NCBI RefSeq assembly: GCF_014839805.1
Contig: NC_051129.1
Coordinates: 7,940,920-8,004,919 of the forward strand
Direction: 5' to 3'
Length of the DNA: 64,000 nt
From: Manduca sexta
Taxonomy: Eukaryota > Arthropoda > Insecta > Lepidoptera > Sphingidae
The position numbers and the translations under genes are program-made. This document shows positions 1 through 11,895 of the stretch, piece after piece; within the stretch, counting starts at the first letter, position 1, and each line of letters begins with the position of its first letter. Below the pieces are notes generated by a model, which did not search any database, had not been told where the DNA came from, and saw only the letters and a program-made list of their open reading frames with translations.

Positions 1-2935
1 TGGTTTGTTCATAAATTACTATAATAGTAAACATCGCTTTTTTACTATTACTATAAGTCAAATTTAACGTATTTAAATCTTGATATTTTTGTTTTATATC
101 AGAAAGTAATTTTATAATTGAATCTATTGAATAATGTTTCTTTAATTTGTCGACTGAACTTTGTTTTTCCGTCCATGCACAGACTTTTGTAAAGTTGTAA
201 TGAAAAATTATTTAATATAGGTGTCCTAATTATTACTGTATCTACTAGATATTTATGTAAAGATTTATTATATTGTGTAAAGATAATTAATTATTGGAAT
301 ATTTTTATCAAATCTAACTTAATATTTATTATGTTATTTGGATCTTTTGCAATATTTTACAACAGAATTCATGTATAAGTTGTAAATTTATATAATATTT
401 TTTGTATCTTAGTTGTGTAATATTGAATGCTAATTTTCAATATAATCAACTACATAATATTATGTATTTTCAAAAAAGGATTTATCATTATTCCTTTAAA
501 AATGGTATTATGTAATTGTACTTATTTGAATTAGAAAGTAAAAAATCTATCATAATGTTTGAGCAAATAGATAACACAATAGCAACGAACAAATTAATTT
601 AATTACAGGACGTAAATATTGACACTACCTATTTCTGTATGTTATAATTAGCAGTAAATTGGATTTCAATTTCGTTGCGATGCTAAAGCGTGGTTTAAAA
701 TTTGCAAATATTTTCGAAAATATAGTCTTGATTTAAATTTTAATTCGTTTTATTTATTTCAACTTTTTAATTTATATCGCAAATATTTTTTATTTATTTC
801 GATTGTTTTTTTAAATTGTCAATGCTTTGTTATTTATGTAACTTTTACATTTAGGCTGGAAAAAACAGAAAGGTTTTGTTGACCTCCAGGCTATCTAATG
901 CGACCCATCAGTTCATGTTGACGAGAGAACAATTATAATTACTGCATATACGAATAAAAACCCAGTCGCAGGAGCTATTCATTACCTCCTTCACTATTAG
1001 GTATCCAACAGCGCAATAGAAAGAATCACGCTGTACCTCGGTAGGGGTTGGATTGTAGACGGAATTTCTTCCATTCTTTCAAGCATTTTTGCCTTGCCTG
1101 TTATTGTATTCAAATCTAACGGATCATGTGATAGGACCCTTTCGTTTAATTTTTATCCATAGTGTTTTACAACTGGCTTATCTAGTTGTGAACATCCCTA
1201 TTCTTGAGGTTAAAATACCTCCTAAGTTCATTATTTTGTCTCCCGCTTTGCTATGGAGGGAAATGGACAGTTAATAATTCCAACTCCTCCCTGTCTTCTA
1301 TTTGATTAATTTCGTTGCGGGATAAAGACAAATTAGTGTTTTCTGAGACTCGCCGTGCTTCACCGCTCGGTGTCAAAATGCGTGCTATTGCTGATCCTGG
1401 CTTACATACACACACACACATTCTAGTATACAAATTTAACACGCTAGAAGCCGTCAACTTGTTGCGGTAGTTAAACAACTCAGTACTGATATATTCTGTT
1501 CAGAAAGAGAACCGTCCTGGCCGAAAAGTGAACAAGCTTTCGAATTTTACATAGCAACGCTTCCTCGCCATTTGGTAAATGTTAGACTCATTGTCATGTC
1601 GTATTGCTTTGTTATAAATGATCTTGCGTGTTGTTTTTAGGGATTTTTGTATAGAAGCATACTAGAATTAAACAAAAGAAAATAAAGCTCAGCAGCGACC
1701 TCAAATCCCATGACGGTTCTCTTTTTAAACAGACTATAGTAGCTTCAACAATTTTACCAACTGTCTACTTCATGGTAACGTACTGTTAATCGGTAAGAAG
1801 TTAGTAGAGTCTGCGTGATACCTACACCTATATTTTTATATTAATTTCCTCGAACGGTATGTCCTCGTTTTTAAATCGGGGAAACCCACTTGTCTCGTAA
1901 AATACAAATATAAATTCTATAATAGTCTTATTTATTTGTGCCGTATGATAAGAAACAACTACATCAGGAAGAGAATGATTCAATATTATTCTATTTAGAA
2001 TGGGCTCCATAAAAATTTTATAAATTTTTTTAATATTAAAAAAAACGGGCTTCCCACCATCTAATCAATGTGATGTAACTCTTTGTATAATAGGTAGCAA
2101 ATAACACGGGCACACAACAGCGTGGGAGGGATTTTTGTTGTACGCAACTGTAGTTAAACATAGAAAAGGTATCCAGCTTGATGAAATGAAGTTAATAGGT
2201 TTTTGGGATAAAATATAACATAATATGTTAAAAATTAGTGCAATGAATTCTGCTACTGATTCTCGATAAACAAACAAAAAAATATATATAATATTGACTC
2301 ATGTTTATAGATAACTCACGTAACTAAAAATAACTGCCAAAATTGTTTTCATAAAAAAAAACCTAATGGCTTCTAAGACAGATTTCCTGTATCACTTATG
2401 GTTTTATACTTTCTCATGTTGTGAGATTAAAAACAAACACTACATCACATGATTCTAATCCGTTTCCATTAAAATTGTTCAGTCATCCCAAAAAATAAAT
2501 AAACAGGGAACCATGATTTATAGTTTTTTTTATTTTTATGAAGATAGAAATTTTAAATGTAAATTTTCCAACATGGATAAAAAATTAACATAGCTTCTTG
2601 TCACTGTAAGCTAGCGATATTTTCACACTCACTCGAACTTAAAATTTCTACTTTTGCAATGACCTTGATTTGATCTTAAAACATCCAGACTTATATAAAG
2701 TCTAAATACAAATTAACTAGATAATTCCTATTACTGTTTTCCTACAAATTCCTCGCCTACTATGTAAAGTTCAAGCTATTATGATAATAATGATAGCTGT
2801 GATAGTAAGGTACTCGTGTAAGTTAATTGAATGTAATTTAATTATTGTAAACAGGGTCTAGAATCCTTCAGAACTATTTTTTAACGCCTATGTAAAGTTA
2901 AAAAGTAGTGCACAATTGTTAATAATACATAATCA
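1..2935. other. AT-rich intergenic DNA, no gene seen
   Basis: I see no coding region with recognisable similarity. Reading frames here are short and of random composition. A short (CA)n tract lies at about 1404-1420. The stretch 840-1090 is less AT-rich than its surroundings but shows no recognisable motif. Confidence 0.6.
1404..1420. repeat. (CA)n microsatellite
   Basis: An uninterrupted alternation of A and C follows a short ACAT lead. It is a simple repeat with no gene attached. Confidence 0.8.
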
Positions 2936-3002
2936 TATCAGCCCTGCATTATTTACTGTCCTGCTTCTGGACACGGGCCTTCTCCACTACTGAGAGGGTT
3001 AC
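2936..3002 (-). repeat. SINE family 1, 3'-end fragment
   Basis: The reverse complement matches the 3' part of the complete family-1 SINE at 3589-3918: the ACAGT...GGCACGGGCC...AGTAGTGGAG block next to the ATT-rich tail. Only this end is present, so it is an old truncated copy. Confidence 0.65.
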
Positions 3003-3039
3003 TCACAATTTTCGGATATTATAAATCAATGTCCGCGCT

Positions 3040-3200
3040 GCGTATGATTGTGTGTACGTGTTAAAGTAAAATATTACCGAACTGATTTCGATGAAATTTG
3101 GTAAGGAAATAATTTGAGATCCGAATGATATAAGCTACTTATATCCGGGGAAATTTTAAATAAAAATATGAACCATATTTGTATATAAGACAAAACATAT
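3040..3200 (+). repeat. Helitron-like dispersed repeat fragment
   Basis: It contains a CTGATTTCGATGAAATTTGG core followed by a 'ctact...tatcc' segment. The same blocks occur at about 11.7, 17.0, 20.2 and 21.5 kb in this window. Both ends are eroded, so classification rests on the better copies. Confidence 0.4.
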
Positions 3201-3574
3201 TTGCCACTAATCATTCGGTCCCTTAAAGAGTTGAGGTTAAATTAGATTTCCAAAATAATTTAATTAAGATACCATTTTCAATTCATGTTACGTTATCATC
3301 AAATAATTTATACAAATCGACCTTATAAAAACAATTTGTCATTGTAGGTCACGATAATAGACCTTCGAATCAAAATAGCACCCACAAGAAAACAGCGTGA
3401 AACATGCATAATTGTCTATTTACCTCCTCATACTTATCAACAAATATTGAGATCAAATGTCCACAGCATTGCACGCGACACACTTATCTCGACAATTTTA
3501 TATCACGATTGGCCCATATTGTAATGTGGGGCGCATAATGTGCCATCTAGGTCACACAATGTATTAGACACTTC

Positions 3575-3588
3575 TAATCGTCGTATAA
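3575..3588. repeat. Target-site duplication of SINE 1 (left copy)
   Basis: The 14-mer TAATCGTCGTATAA is repeated exactly at 3919-3932 and brackets the SINE. This is the mark of L1-type target-primed insertion. Confidence 0.9.
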
Positions 3589-3918
3589 AAGCGGCGATAG
3601 CCTAGTTGGTTGTGGAACAGACTGCCAAGACGAATGTCCGCAGGTTCAATTCCCAAGGGCAAACACCTCTGATTTTTCTAAAAAAATATGTGTGTATTCT
3701 TTGAGAATTATCGCTTGCTTTAACGGTGAAGGAAAACATCGTGAGGAAACCTGCATACCTGAGAAGTTCTGTATAGGAATTTCGAGGGTGTGTGAAGTCT
3801 ACCAATCCGCACTAGGCCAGCGTGGTGAACTAAGGCCTAATCCCTCTTAGTAGTAGCGGAGGGCCGTGCCCAACAGTGGCACAGTATATAATACAGGGCT
3901 GATATTATTATATTATTA
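3589..3918 (+). mobile_element. tRNA-derived SINE, family 1, complete copy
   Basis: About 330 bp. The 5' end is tRNA-like: an A-box-like TAGCCTAGTTGG near 3600 and a B-box-like GGTTCAATTCC near 3644, spaced as in an RNA polymerase III promoter. A tRNA-unrelated body follows, then an ATT-rich tail. A perfect 14-bp target duplication flanks it. Related copies lie at 31803-32113 (minus), 58401-58684 (plus, internally deleted) and 2936-3002 (fragment). SINEs carry no gene and move with LINE-encoded enzymes (known biology); the partner LINE is not identifiable here. The short frame on its minus strand (3602-3805) is a shadow. Confidence 0.85.
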
Positions 3919-3932
3919 TAATCGTCGTATAA
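3919..3932. repeat. Target-site duplication of SINE 1 (right copy)
   Basis: Exact repeat of 3575-3588, directly after the ATT-rich tail of the SINE. Confidence 0.9.
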
Positions 3933-4812
3933 TTTGATTTGCGTGCAAACCGTCCTGATAAACCGCTAAGCCGACACAAAACGGGATTTATTATATGGAT
4001 AACTCCAACAAAAAGGACCCAAATAAATCTTCTATGTAAGTTAATAAAGTTGTCGTTGACGGCTTTATCTATACGACCGCGAGCACACTTTTTTTGAATA
4101 AAATACACGTCTTACGATCGGACTGGGCTAATTTATCGTCTAGACTTGAGATATTGATGTTAGTACTAAAATTGATGGCAATTTTTCATAGTCAGTTTAT
4201 ATTGAAAGAAAAGGTACGTCTCGGCATATTTTGAGACGGTATGAAATATGGTGCGTCCTGTTAAAGAAAATTGTGCTTTAATGTTATCACCATTTTTTTT
4301 AAAGTATCACAATTAATACATTTTTTTTATACTGTGAAATTATAATAAGACTTAATAATCATCTTATCTTATTTTTTAATAAATTTATAGACATATTTAT
4401 TATATTAAATATATATTTTAATCCTCTTTCAATCTTCATGTATTTTTGGACCTCATATTGAATTTTGTTAACCGTTTGTCACGTGCTGACGTAACCCAGA
4501 CACCGTATCATATTAAGTATCGATCCCAGAAAAAATAAGAAAAATAGAAAGTATGAAGAAACTAATAAAAAAATGCAATATGTTGCAAGAATCAAATTCC
4601 AATGCAATCTTAGTACACGTATTCGTTACCGATACCTCTCTGTGACGATTTGATCAATATATTCCAATAATATATGAAGCGAGATTTACGAATCGTAGAT
4701 CGAGAAATATGCCTAAGCTAATCAAATGATCTACTCAAAGAAAATAATTGATATACATTAAAAAGACATATTATTAATTAAAGAAAATGTTATTAATAGT
4801 AAAGATGTTAAT
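3933..4812. other. AT-rich intergenic DNA, nothing recognised
   Basis: There is no plausible gene or RNA. It lies between two SINE insertions. Confidence 0.6.
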
Positions 4813-5030
4813 GCTGCCTTGGTGGTGTTGTTATATTACGCATACAGTACGACAACTGTTCGAGGTCTCCGTTTCAAATCCCACTTCGAGCAAAGGAGTT
4901 TTCTACCCTGTATCAACGCGAAGTCTGGAATTTGTGTCCGAAATGGCTTGTTCCCATTAAATCTTAGGGCGAAATAAATATGGTGAAACATAGGTGCACT
5001 AATTGCGCCATTCCTATCCCTTTGACTCAT
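4813..5030 (+). mobile_element. tRNA-derived SINE, family 2, degraded copy
   Basis: It starts CTGCCTTGGTGG, matching the conserved family-2 head (A-box region), followed by a decayed B box near TTTCAAATCCC. The body then reads 'gtctggaatttgtgtccgaaatggc', as in the copies at 28513-28770, 42285-42541 and 43262-43514. It diverges more than the 42.3-kb copy, so it is probably older. Confidence 0.7.
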
Positions 5031-6117
5031 TCAAGACATGCAATAATCCGAAGGATTGTGAATCGTACGTACCGCTTTAATTTACTTTTGCGTTCTACTT
5101 GAAGATAAAGAATCATTTTTTTAGATTTTCCAAAGGCCTACAATAAAAAAACAAGTAAATTTGACTCAAACGCCTTAACAAAAACCACAAACTTTTAAGA
5201 TATAACCTCAAAGTGAAAACTAATAGCTGAACAATAAATGTGTATAGACGAGTTACCGGATTTTATTGCGGTTTTTTATATTATAATTTTCTTCCGATGT
5301 TTCCAAGACTGCAGCCTTCATTGTTACGGTGCGGACTCTGGTGTTCGTCTGAAAAGTCAGTTACAATATCTACCCACATTTTATTATAATGCTAATTTAA
5401 AATCCGACACTAGGTTTTAGCATTTTATCGCGGTTTAATCAATGCTTAACATTCGCGTAAACATAAAAAATCATTATACGTGTAGGCGAAGTAATAACAC
5501 ATCTAGAAGGCTTTACCAAGCCTCATCTGCGATATGTCGGGCGCAGATTATCACTCGGCAGAATGAATGGGACTAATTTACCGAGTCCCCTTTCCTCGGG
5601 AATCATTTTCTTTCAGTTACATAGTTTTTTTTGTTCTGCTGTTTCAACGCAATATGTTAGTTATGCCTTTTCAAAGATTAATGCTACGTGATGAGAACCG
5701 TGCTGTTAGTCTGGTAAATAAGGACGAAAATTGCTCAATTATTATATGTCTTTTTTTTGTTATTTGTATCGTACAATTTATATTACAAACGCTTTAATCA
5801 ACAACTAGTGCACGTTCATGATATCCTAGTACACTGATAGATCCAAATAAAATGAATACATTTTATTTAGTTTACAGTCTACACTTCCAAGTAGAAAATA
5901 TAAACATAGACAGTTATAAATCAATTAACCTTTGCCTTTATAGAGATAGTTCATTACTAGCCGGATATTAGATATTTATAATTTGGATAACAGTGAATGT
6001 CAACAGTGAATCTTTTTAGTAATGGAAAGAATGAGGTATCATTTAAATGTTCGGGATATTTAACGTTTGAGCGTCTGGGCTCCCACGATTTTGTGTTATA
6101 TTAGGAAGTGGACTACC
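5031..6117. other. Intergenic DNA, nothing recognised
   Basis: Only short reading frames of random composition; no repeat family that I can assign. Confidence 0.55.
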
Positions 6118-6325
6118 AGGCTTTTTTTTTCATGGAGAAAATCCTTTTGGATCCCCACCTACTAATGGTAAGTAGGGTATGCCGGACTTTTACCGGTTAA
6201 AAACCCCATGTTGGTCTCCATCGGCACCTTGGTGGAGCTCTGGGACCTCAAAATAAACACGCCAGAACTCCACCAGAGACTACCACGCTTGGCCGCCCTA
6301 GGCCGTTATTAATCGTCCCCTTTTT
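6118..6325 (+). repeat. Dispersed repeat family 3, copy 1
   Basis: A tract reading ATGGAGAAAATCC, then a 'ctactaatggtaagtagggt' segment, then ATGCCGGACTTTTACCGG. The reverse complement of 16690-16800 carries the same ordered blocks. Two copies 10 kb apart in opposite orientation show a dispersed repeat. The element class is unknown to me; a LINE 3' end or SINE body are possible. Confidence 0.55.
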
Positions 6326-8372
6326 AAATGTCCAGATTTTTTTTTTAATAAGGTCTACTCGTGTTTATGTTTGATAAAAAGGAAGGCAAAGAGTATAAAT
6401 TTTTTTTAGTGGAACTAGTCCAATTCTACAAGATACGATATGTATTCGAAATTCTTATCGAGAATTCTTACGTAACTTACGTGCGTAGGTACGCATACCT
6501 GAAATATATATTTTATTTTGACTATAATTTAGTGCGTAAGCAAAGTTTAAGTATATAAGCTATCGATTGTAATAATTTAGTCTAATCAGTTTAATTAAGA
6601 AGGTATTTTGTAAACTGTGATGTAAACTAAAAAACAAAAGTATTTGTAGTCTGTATTATGAAATATTATTATCTAATATAAAATAAAATTGTATACATTG
6701 CTATCGTACTATTTATATACGAAAATATGATACAAAAATCATGGTAGAGGTCAATTTGATAGTTTAAAATGATAACCTAAAAAGTATTTGTGAATGAAGC
6801 CGCAAACAAAACGCAATTAGTATAAACAAAATTATATAATATTTTTATGAACTTTGGACTTTACTGCATACCATTACATGCATCATTAGAATTAAACTAT
6901 TTGAATAATACGATAACTGAACTATATTTTCATGAGATTTTCGAGCAATTTCTTAATTTTGTTATATTTATATGTAAAAACCAATGTGTAAACAAGATAA
7001 TATTAATAGTTTAAATTAAGAACAAATTCCGACTCCGAACAGAGACCGGAAAGAAATACTTTCAAATCATAATTAAACAAATATCATGGGAATCGAACCT
7101 GTGGGTTTTTTTAACACACAACTATATATCCGTTGAGCCACAGATTTTTTTAAGCTACTTTTCATACTTTTTGACATTTTTCTACAATCACGTAAGTGTG
7201 AATATAGTTTGCGCAAGTTTATGAACTGTCATCCGATAAATAATAAAATAAAAGTTAATAAAAATCATAATTATGTGTTTAAGTTTATTGGACAGTTTTT
7301 ATCTGACATTTGAAAAATTGATTTTAGTTTTATGATTTACAAGGCCGTACAACGCAATTTTATTTGTATGTACTTCGGAAAGAAAGACGCGACAGGTGGA
7401 AAGGGAAGGGCGTAGTTTTCTCAAACCTTGAACAAGAAAGGCATTATTTTATTCATTTTATTTGTTCCGAACTTACGTCTTTAGTAAAACAACGCCAGCC
7501 GTTTTTTGAAGAAGTAAAATCAAGAACCAATTCACAAGTAAATTTTAAAAATAATTTCACTTTGAATCTCTAAAAACTGTTTAGTTTTTAATCATTACTT
7601 TCTACGTCGTCTGTGAGCAAAATACATTTTAACTGCGCATATTGGACTAAGTAAGTCCTTCCATTTGTTATTCTAAACAAACTCGCATTGAATTGTTTAT
7701 GTAGAGCTGTAATTGAAGTTAACTCAAAGGATTTTTAATGGTATATAAAATATTTAAAGGTTGGTATTCGAACTCTTATTTATTTATCAATTTATACCCT
7801 TATACTTATCTGTAGAATGTAAATAGACATCACTTACTCTAGGTAAAGGAGACTCCTCCAATCTAAAGCAAATAAGAAACGTAAACATAACTCAGCCCAA
7901 CAAAGCTCCGTTTAGAACATACTTCAGCCACGAGTGGAATAGTTGATTGTGGTAAAGCATTAGTGCTTGCAAAGGAAATGATGTGGTACCTTTGGCTCTA
8001 CGATGTATTGAAATGTATCTCTTCAGGCCTACAGAGAACGTAATTAAAAAGTGTTCATTTGAATTACTAAGAAATGTTTTTAATATATTACGTTTTGAGA
8101 GATTTGTTTTAAAAGGGCTTTAAGGATAATTGTGAAAATATTCTATATGAAAATATATAGCATTTTATATTGAGTTCAAATTGTAAGTACATTTAAAGGA
8201 TTTTTTTCTTCATAAATATTATTTAAGTCATAATGAATGGTGAATTGTGTATAATGAATATTAAAATACAAAATATTAATAATTTTTTATTATGACGTCA
8301 TTAATTTTCATTTTTTTTTGTTATTTGAAGTTATAGAGGACGATGATTAAATATTTTATGTAACTGAGAATG
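6326..8372. other. AT-rich intergenic DNA with one tRNA-like relic
   Basis: No gene is supportable. Apart from the tRNA-like relic at about 7085-7150, I see only AT-rich sequence. The 69-codon frame at 7364-7573 has no recognisable feature. Confidence 0.5.
7085..7150 (-). repeat. tRNA-like relic, probably a SINE head
   Basis: On the minus strand a B-box-like GGTTCGATTCC is followed at tRNA-like spacing by an A-box-like TGGCTCAACGG. The arms do not fold as a full cloverleaf by eye and the spacer is T-rich. I read it as the head of an old tRNA-derived SINE rather than a working tRNA gene. Confidence 0.45.
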
Positions 8373-8740
8373 ATCATCATCATGTCGCAGGATGTCCAGT
8401 GCTGAAACTGGGCCTCCCTCAAAGATTTCCATATCAGTAAAGTAATAACAGTAATTCCTATGGTAAGCGGCCCGCAGCCAGCGATCTCCTGTGACTTTTA
8501 TTAAGTCATTTGTCCATCTAGTGGGCGGACGTCCGACGTTGCGCTTGCCACTTCGTGACCTCCACTCCAGAAACTTCATGCCCCCACGGCCGTCAGCTCT
8601 GTGAACTATGTGCCCTGGCTACTGCCACTTCAGCTTGCTAATCCGATAGCCTATATTAGTGACATTCGTTCTTCTATGGATCTCCTCAGTTCTATAACTG
8701 AGAACATCAGCAATTTCCAAGCTTCCCTTTCGTAATTTAT
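8373..8740 (-). pseudogene. RTE-type LINE remnant: C-terminal end of reverse-transcriptase ORF and 3' end
   Basis: Read on the minus strand, the region encodes blocks typical of the extreme C-terminus of RTE-type insect LINE polyproteins: EEIHRRT, then KLKWQ-stop-PGHIVHR, then VGRPPTRWTNDLIKVTG and RWLRAA. An in-frame TAG replaces the expected Trp of the LKWQWAGH-like block, so it is dead. The 3' end has the usual 'gatgtccagtgctgaa' motif and a CAT/ATG trinucleotide tail. Shorter copies of the same 3' end lie at 10451-10512 and 41219-41340. The 82-codon open stretch at 8331-8579 is part of it, not a host gene. Confidence 0.75.
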
Positions 8741-9781
8741 ATAAAATTTTATTATCTTTGAACAATTTGCAGTCCGCTTTTATGCATATTTGTAGTACCT
8801 ATATGTTGTGTGGGTTCCCTATCGGAAAATTTCATCCTTCGCCACTCATAGTCAGTTGAAAAACCAAAGACAGTGTTGTAACACTTCGTGATAAATAAAA
8901 TTTAATACCTATTTGTCTTATACATAACATATTCTCTTTAAGACGAAATATTGGTCTTTATAACGTCTAGAAAGCCTCTTCAATTACGTTGAATATATTA
9001 TTTTTTTATTAAGAAAGTGAAAGTAAACTAAAATATGTACCTCAAAGGCGTATTAAAATTCTTTCTACATTCTATTAGGTTCACGAATAACCCCGAACTC
9101 CATAATATAAAGCTTAATATGAAGTTATAGCCCCCATGTGAGTAATACTGGGTACACGTGGTTGCAAAATGTTATAGGTGATATTAGAATTTATTGCCTT
9201 TTAGTGACTTCTTATATAACTTTCGTATTAATAAATTTCCTAACCATTTTACCGATACCGCTCCTTTTTGGGCGTTGTAGTAAAATATAAATTACAGTTG
9301 GATTCTGAACATTTAAGTTTACTAGAATAGAAGAATAAACTAATAATGAAATAAAGAACAAACTATCGTATTTGTTATGTATACTTATATAAATACGAAT
9401 GTTTGTAAACATTGTCGCTGTGGATGATTGAATGTTAATTTGAAGTAAACGCAGATCCTATAAATGGATTTGGAAATATTTAGCACACAAATAGATGATG
9501 TTCTCGATAGATCTATACTAATTTTATAAAGTTGAATAATTTGATTGTTTGAACGATAACTAATAAACCGATTTTGATTTTTTTACACTTTATTAAGCTT
9601 AATTATACCTGTGTGTTATAGGCTACTTTTTATCCTGTGAAAATATTGATCCCCGAAAACTTTTCACGCAGGCGAATCCGAAGGCAAAATCAGTTGCCTC
9701 TTTCCAGCACGGTTTTACATGTTAAGAATGCACTTTTACCGCGAACCAAAAAAAATAACTTTTCAACTTAGAAGGTAAACA
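8741..9781. other. Intergenic DNA with Helitron-like remnants
   Basis: From about 9430 to 9720 there are blocks shared with the Helitron-like family ('gaagtaaacgcag', 'ggctactttttatcctg', 'cacgcaggcgaatccg'). The rest is featureless AT-rich DNA. Confidence 0.45.
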
Positions 9782-9789
9782 CTATGCAA
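9782..9789. repeat. 8-bp target-site duplication of hAT MITE (left)
   Basis: CTATGCAA, repeated exactly at 9956-9963. Eight bases is the hAT-superfamily duplication length. Confidence 0.85.
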
Positions 9790-9955
9790 CAGTGGCGAAG
9801 GGTGAAGTTTTTCAAAAGGTAACTCGAGGCAAAAAGAATTTAGTCTTAGTTAACATATCGCGCCCAATTTAACAGACAACAAAAACTAAGTCATTCGGAA
9901 ATAAACCTAAAAGGGAAGCCAGTAGGAATCAGGTTGTATGGACGCTTCGCCACTG
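9790..9955. mobile_element. hAT-type MITE, 166 bp
   Basis: It begins CAGTGGCGAAG and ends CTTCGCCACTG, perfect 11-bp terminal inverted repeats. The flanks carry a perfect 8-bp duplication. TIRs starting CAGTGGCG and 8-bp duplications are characteristic of hAT transposons (known). At 166 bp it has no room for a transposase, so it is a non-autonomous derivative. The intact ends suggest a fairly recent insertion. Confidence 0.9.
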
Positions 9956-9963
9956 CTATGCAA
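9956..9963. repeat. 8-bp target-site duplication of hAT MITE (right)
   Basis: Exact repeat of the left duplication at 9782-9789. Confidence 0.85.
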
Positions 9964-10450
9964 AGAGTCATTTATTACAGGAAAGTTCTTTCACCGCCTG
10001 TGATCTGTGTAGAATATCTAGTATTACGTAAATCGGAATTTTTATATGAATAGGCATGCTTAGTTATGGAATTGCATTATTAACTTTTATTTAACACCAA
10101 AAAAATATATTAAGCCTTATCAATGAAAATGAGACCACTGCAGTAGTAAATTGAAGAAAGCGCTTAATTGATTGGCTATTACTTCATCTATAGGTAAGAG
10201 GAATCCCTGATGCAAAACGAATACCAGCTTTGATTAAATTGCCGGTGCAAGACGGCGGTGTCTTATAGAAATAGGAATTAAATGGATAGGCGAGGCTTTT
10301 GCAGATTGAGATATGCCTGTGTTGGGGAAGGAAGTTTATTTTTTATTAAATGAAAATTAGTTCGGTTTACAATTTGCGGTACGACTGCCCAAAAAACAAC
10401 ATGTAGAACAAATTACAAAGCAATATATAGTATCGCTTCCAATATGGCGA

Positions 10451-10512
10451 TCTGGAAATCTTTGGGGGAGGCCCATGTTTAGCAGTGGAAATCCTGCTGC
10501 TGATGATGATGT
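10451..10512 (+). repeat. RTE-type LINE 3'-end fragment
   Basis: 'atctttgggggaggcccatg' and 'agcagtgg', followed by a GAT/ATG trinucleotide tail, match the reverse complement of the 3' end of the remnant at 8373-8740. No coding part remains. Confidence 0.6.
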
Positions 10513-10707
10513 AGTATAGCAGTTAGAGTGACTGCGTCCATTATTATGGAATTTTGGACAAGATATTAAATAGCTTTGTAATTTCGGTAACGACTATCTA
10601 AAAACAGTAGCATACAATAACAGAATGTCGAACTACAAAGCAATGGATGCTGCATTGAGTCACAATGCGCTCGTTACAAAGATGTCTTGTAATGTTCAAT
10701 ATTTACT

Positions 10708-10916
10708 AACTTTTGCTCGCGGGTTTGTCTGCGTGAATGTTTTCTGGTACAAAAGTCCCGCTATATATTATCCCAGACGTAAAGTAGTCAATATCCTTCC
10801 CAGGGTGTCAAACTATCCCCACGGCAAATTTCATCGAAATCCGTTCAGTAGTTTTTAAGTATATCGCGTTCAGGCAGGCAAATACGGCGAAAGACTTGTT
10901 GTTTTATATGTAAGGT
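10708..10916 (-). mobile_element. Helitron-like non-autonomous repeat
   Basis: The left edge reads ACTAACTTTTGCTCGCGGG, a reverse-oriented variant of the CTAG-type 3' terminus with GC-rich hairpin found in lepidopteran Helitron-like repeats. The interior 'aaatttcatcgaaatccgtt' is the reverse complement of the core shared with copies at about 11.7, 19.97 and 32.3 kb. No Rep/helicase coding is present. The 77-codon frame at 10625-10858 is a shadow of this repeat. Confidence 0.5.
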
Positions 10917-11683
10917 TTTAACGAACTAAAACCAAATGTTCTTTCTTCAAATAACCTTTTATACAGAATAATATTAATCTCAAGTTACGTGAAGAGGAAT
11001 ATTATAATTAAACCTATAATATTACCTTTGCATAGTAGAGAGATAGTAGGAAAACGAATTTACCTAGATGAAATTATATTAATGTTAAAATATTGCATTT
11101 CTAGGAAAATTGTTGGATAGTTACAATATCTTTGAAGTATAAAATAACATTTCCAACGAGTAACCAAGTTATGATACGGAAACTATAGGTTTCATATTCG
11201 TTTAAATTTTGTCTCTTAAAAAAACAATCATGTATAAAATGCGTATAGAAGATGACGATTTTTGTTTAAAATTTGTCCTAAAACTGAGTTGCAAAATTCT
11301 GTAAATATAAAATTCAACACTCCACGTCAAAATGGAACGCGACAACTATAAAAAAAATTGTCCTCTTCATTTTTGTGTTAGTGTTTTTTTTATTATTACT
11401 TGTTAAAACAGAACATTTTTAATGTACATTTATTAAGAAGTCAAGAGACGTCCATGTAAGCCACATAAGTTATTCCAGTCTTCTTCAACTTGACAAACGT
11501 GTAAACTTTTAAAAGGTTTTATCAGACCGTATGCTATCCTCTCTCGGCTGCCAAAAAACAAACCCTCTTAAACATTAATGTTCACACTGAACAGTTTGTG
11601 GATTTAAAAGTAGATGTAATATACTATGGACATGAATTTTCGCAATAATATGTTTAGTAAAATATTACCTTATTTTATTAACA

Positions 11684-11895
11684 TTATAAATGCGAAAGTT
11701 TGTGAAGTATTTGGAGGTTTGTTAAAAGTAAACATACAGACAGATGAACAGATTTGGATGAAATTTGGCACAGTCATAGACCATGCCCTGGATTAACGTA
11801 TAGATTACTTTTTATGTCATTAATTTGTTCCGGTAGGATACAAATGAAGGTTTTTTGAATAGATGGCGCTGGAGTACTATTAATTTTATCCGTCA
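11684..11895 (+). mobile_element. Helitron-like non-autonomous repeat
   Basis: It starts with ATTATAAATGCGAAAGTTTG, then 'aagtaaac', then 'gatttggatgaaatttgg', then 'tggattaacgtatag' and 'gatggcgctgga'. These blocks occur in the same order at 16.9 and 20.1 kb. The 3' terminus is not clear, so the end is approximate. Confidence 0.5.

Noticed and set aside
3600..3660. Possible tRNA gene
   Set aside because: The A- and B-box-like sites belong to a SINE with a long non-tRNA body, ATT-rich tail and 14-bp target duplication.
7085..7150. Possible minus-strand tRNA gene
   Set aside because: The box-like sites are present, but a T-rich spacer and poor arm pairing do not allow a convincing cloverleaf.
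8331..8579. 82-codon minus-strand frame as a host gene
   Set aside because: Its sequence is the C-terminal end of an RTE-type reverse-transcriptase ORF, with an in-frame stop just upstream; it is a transposon remnant.
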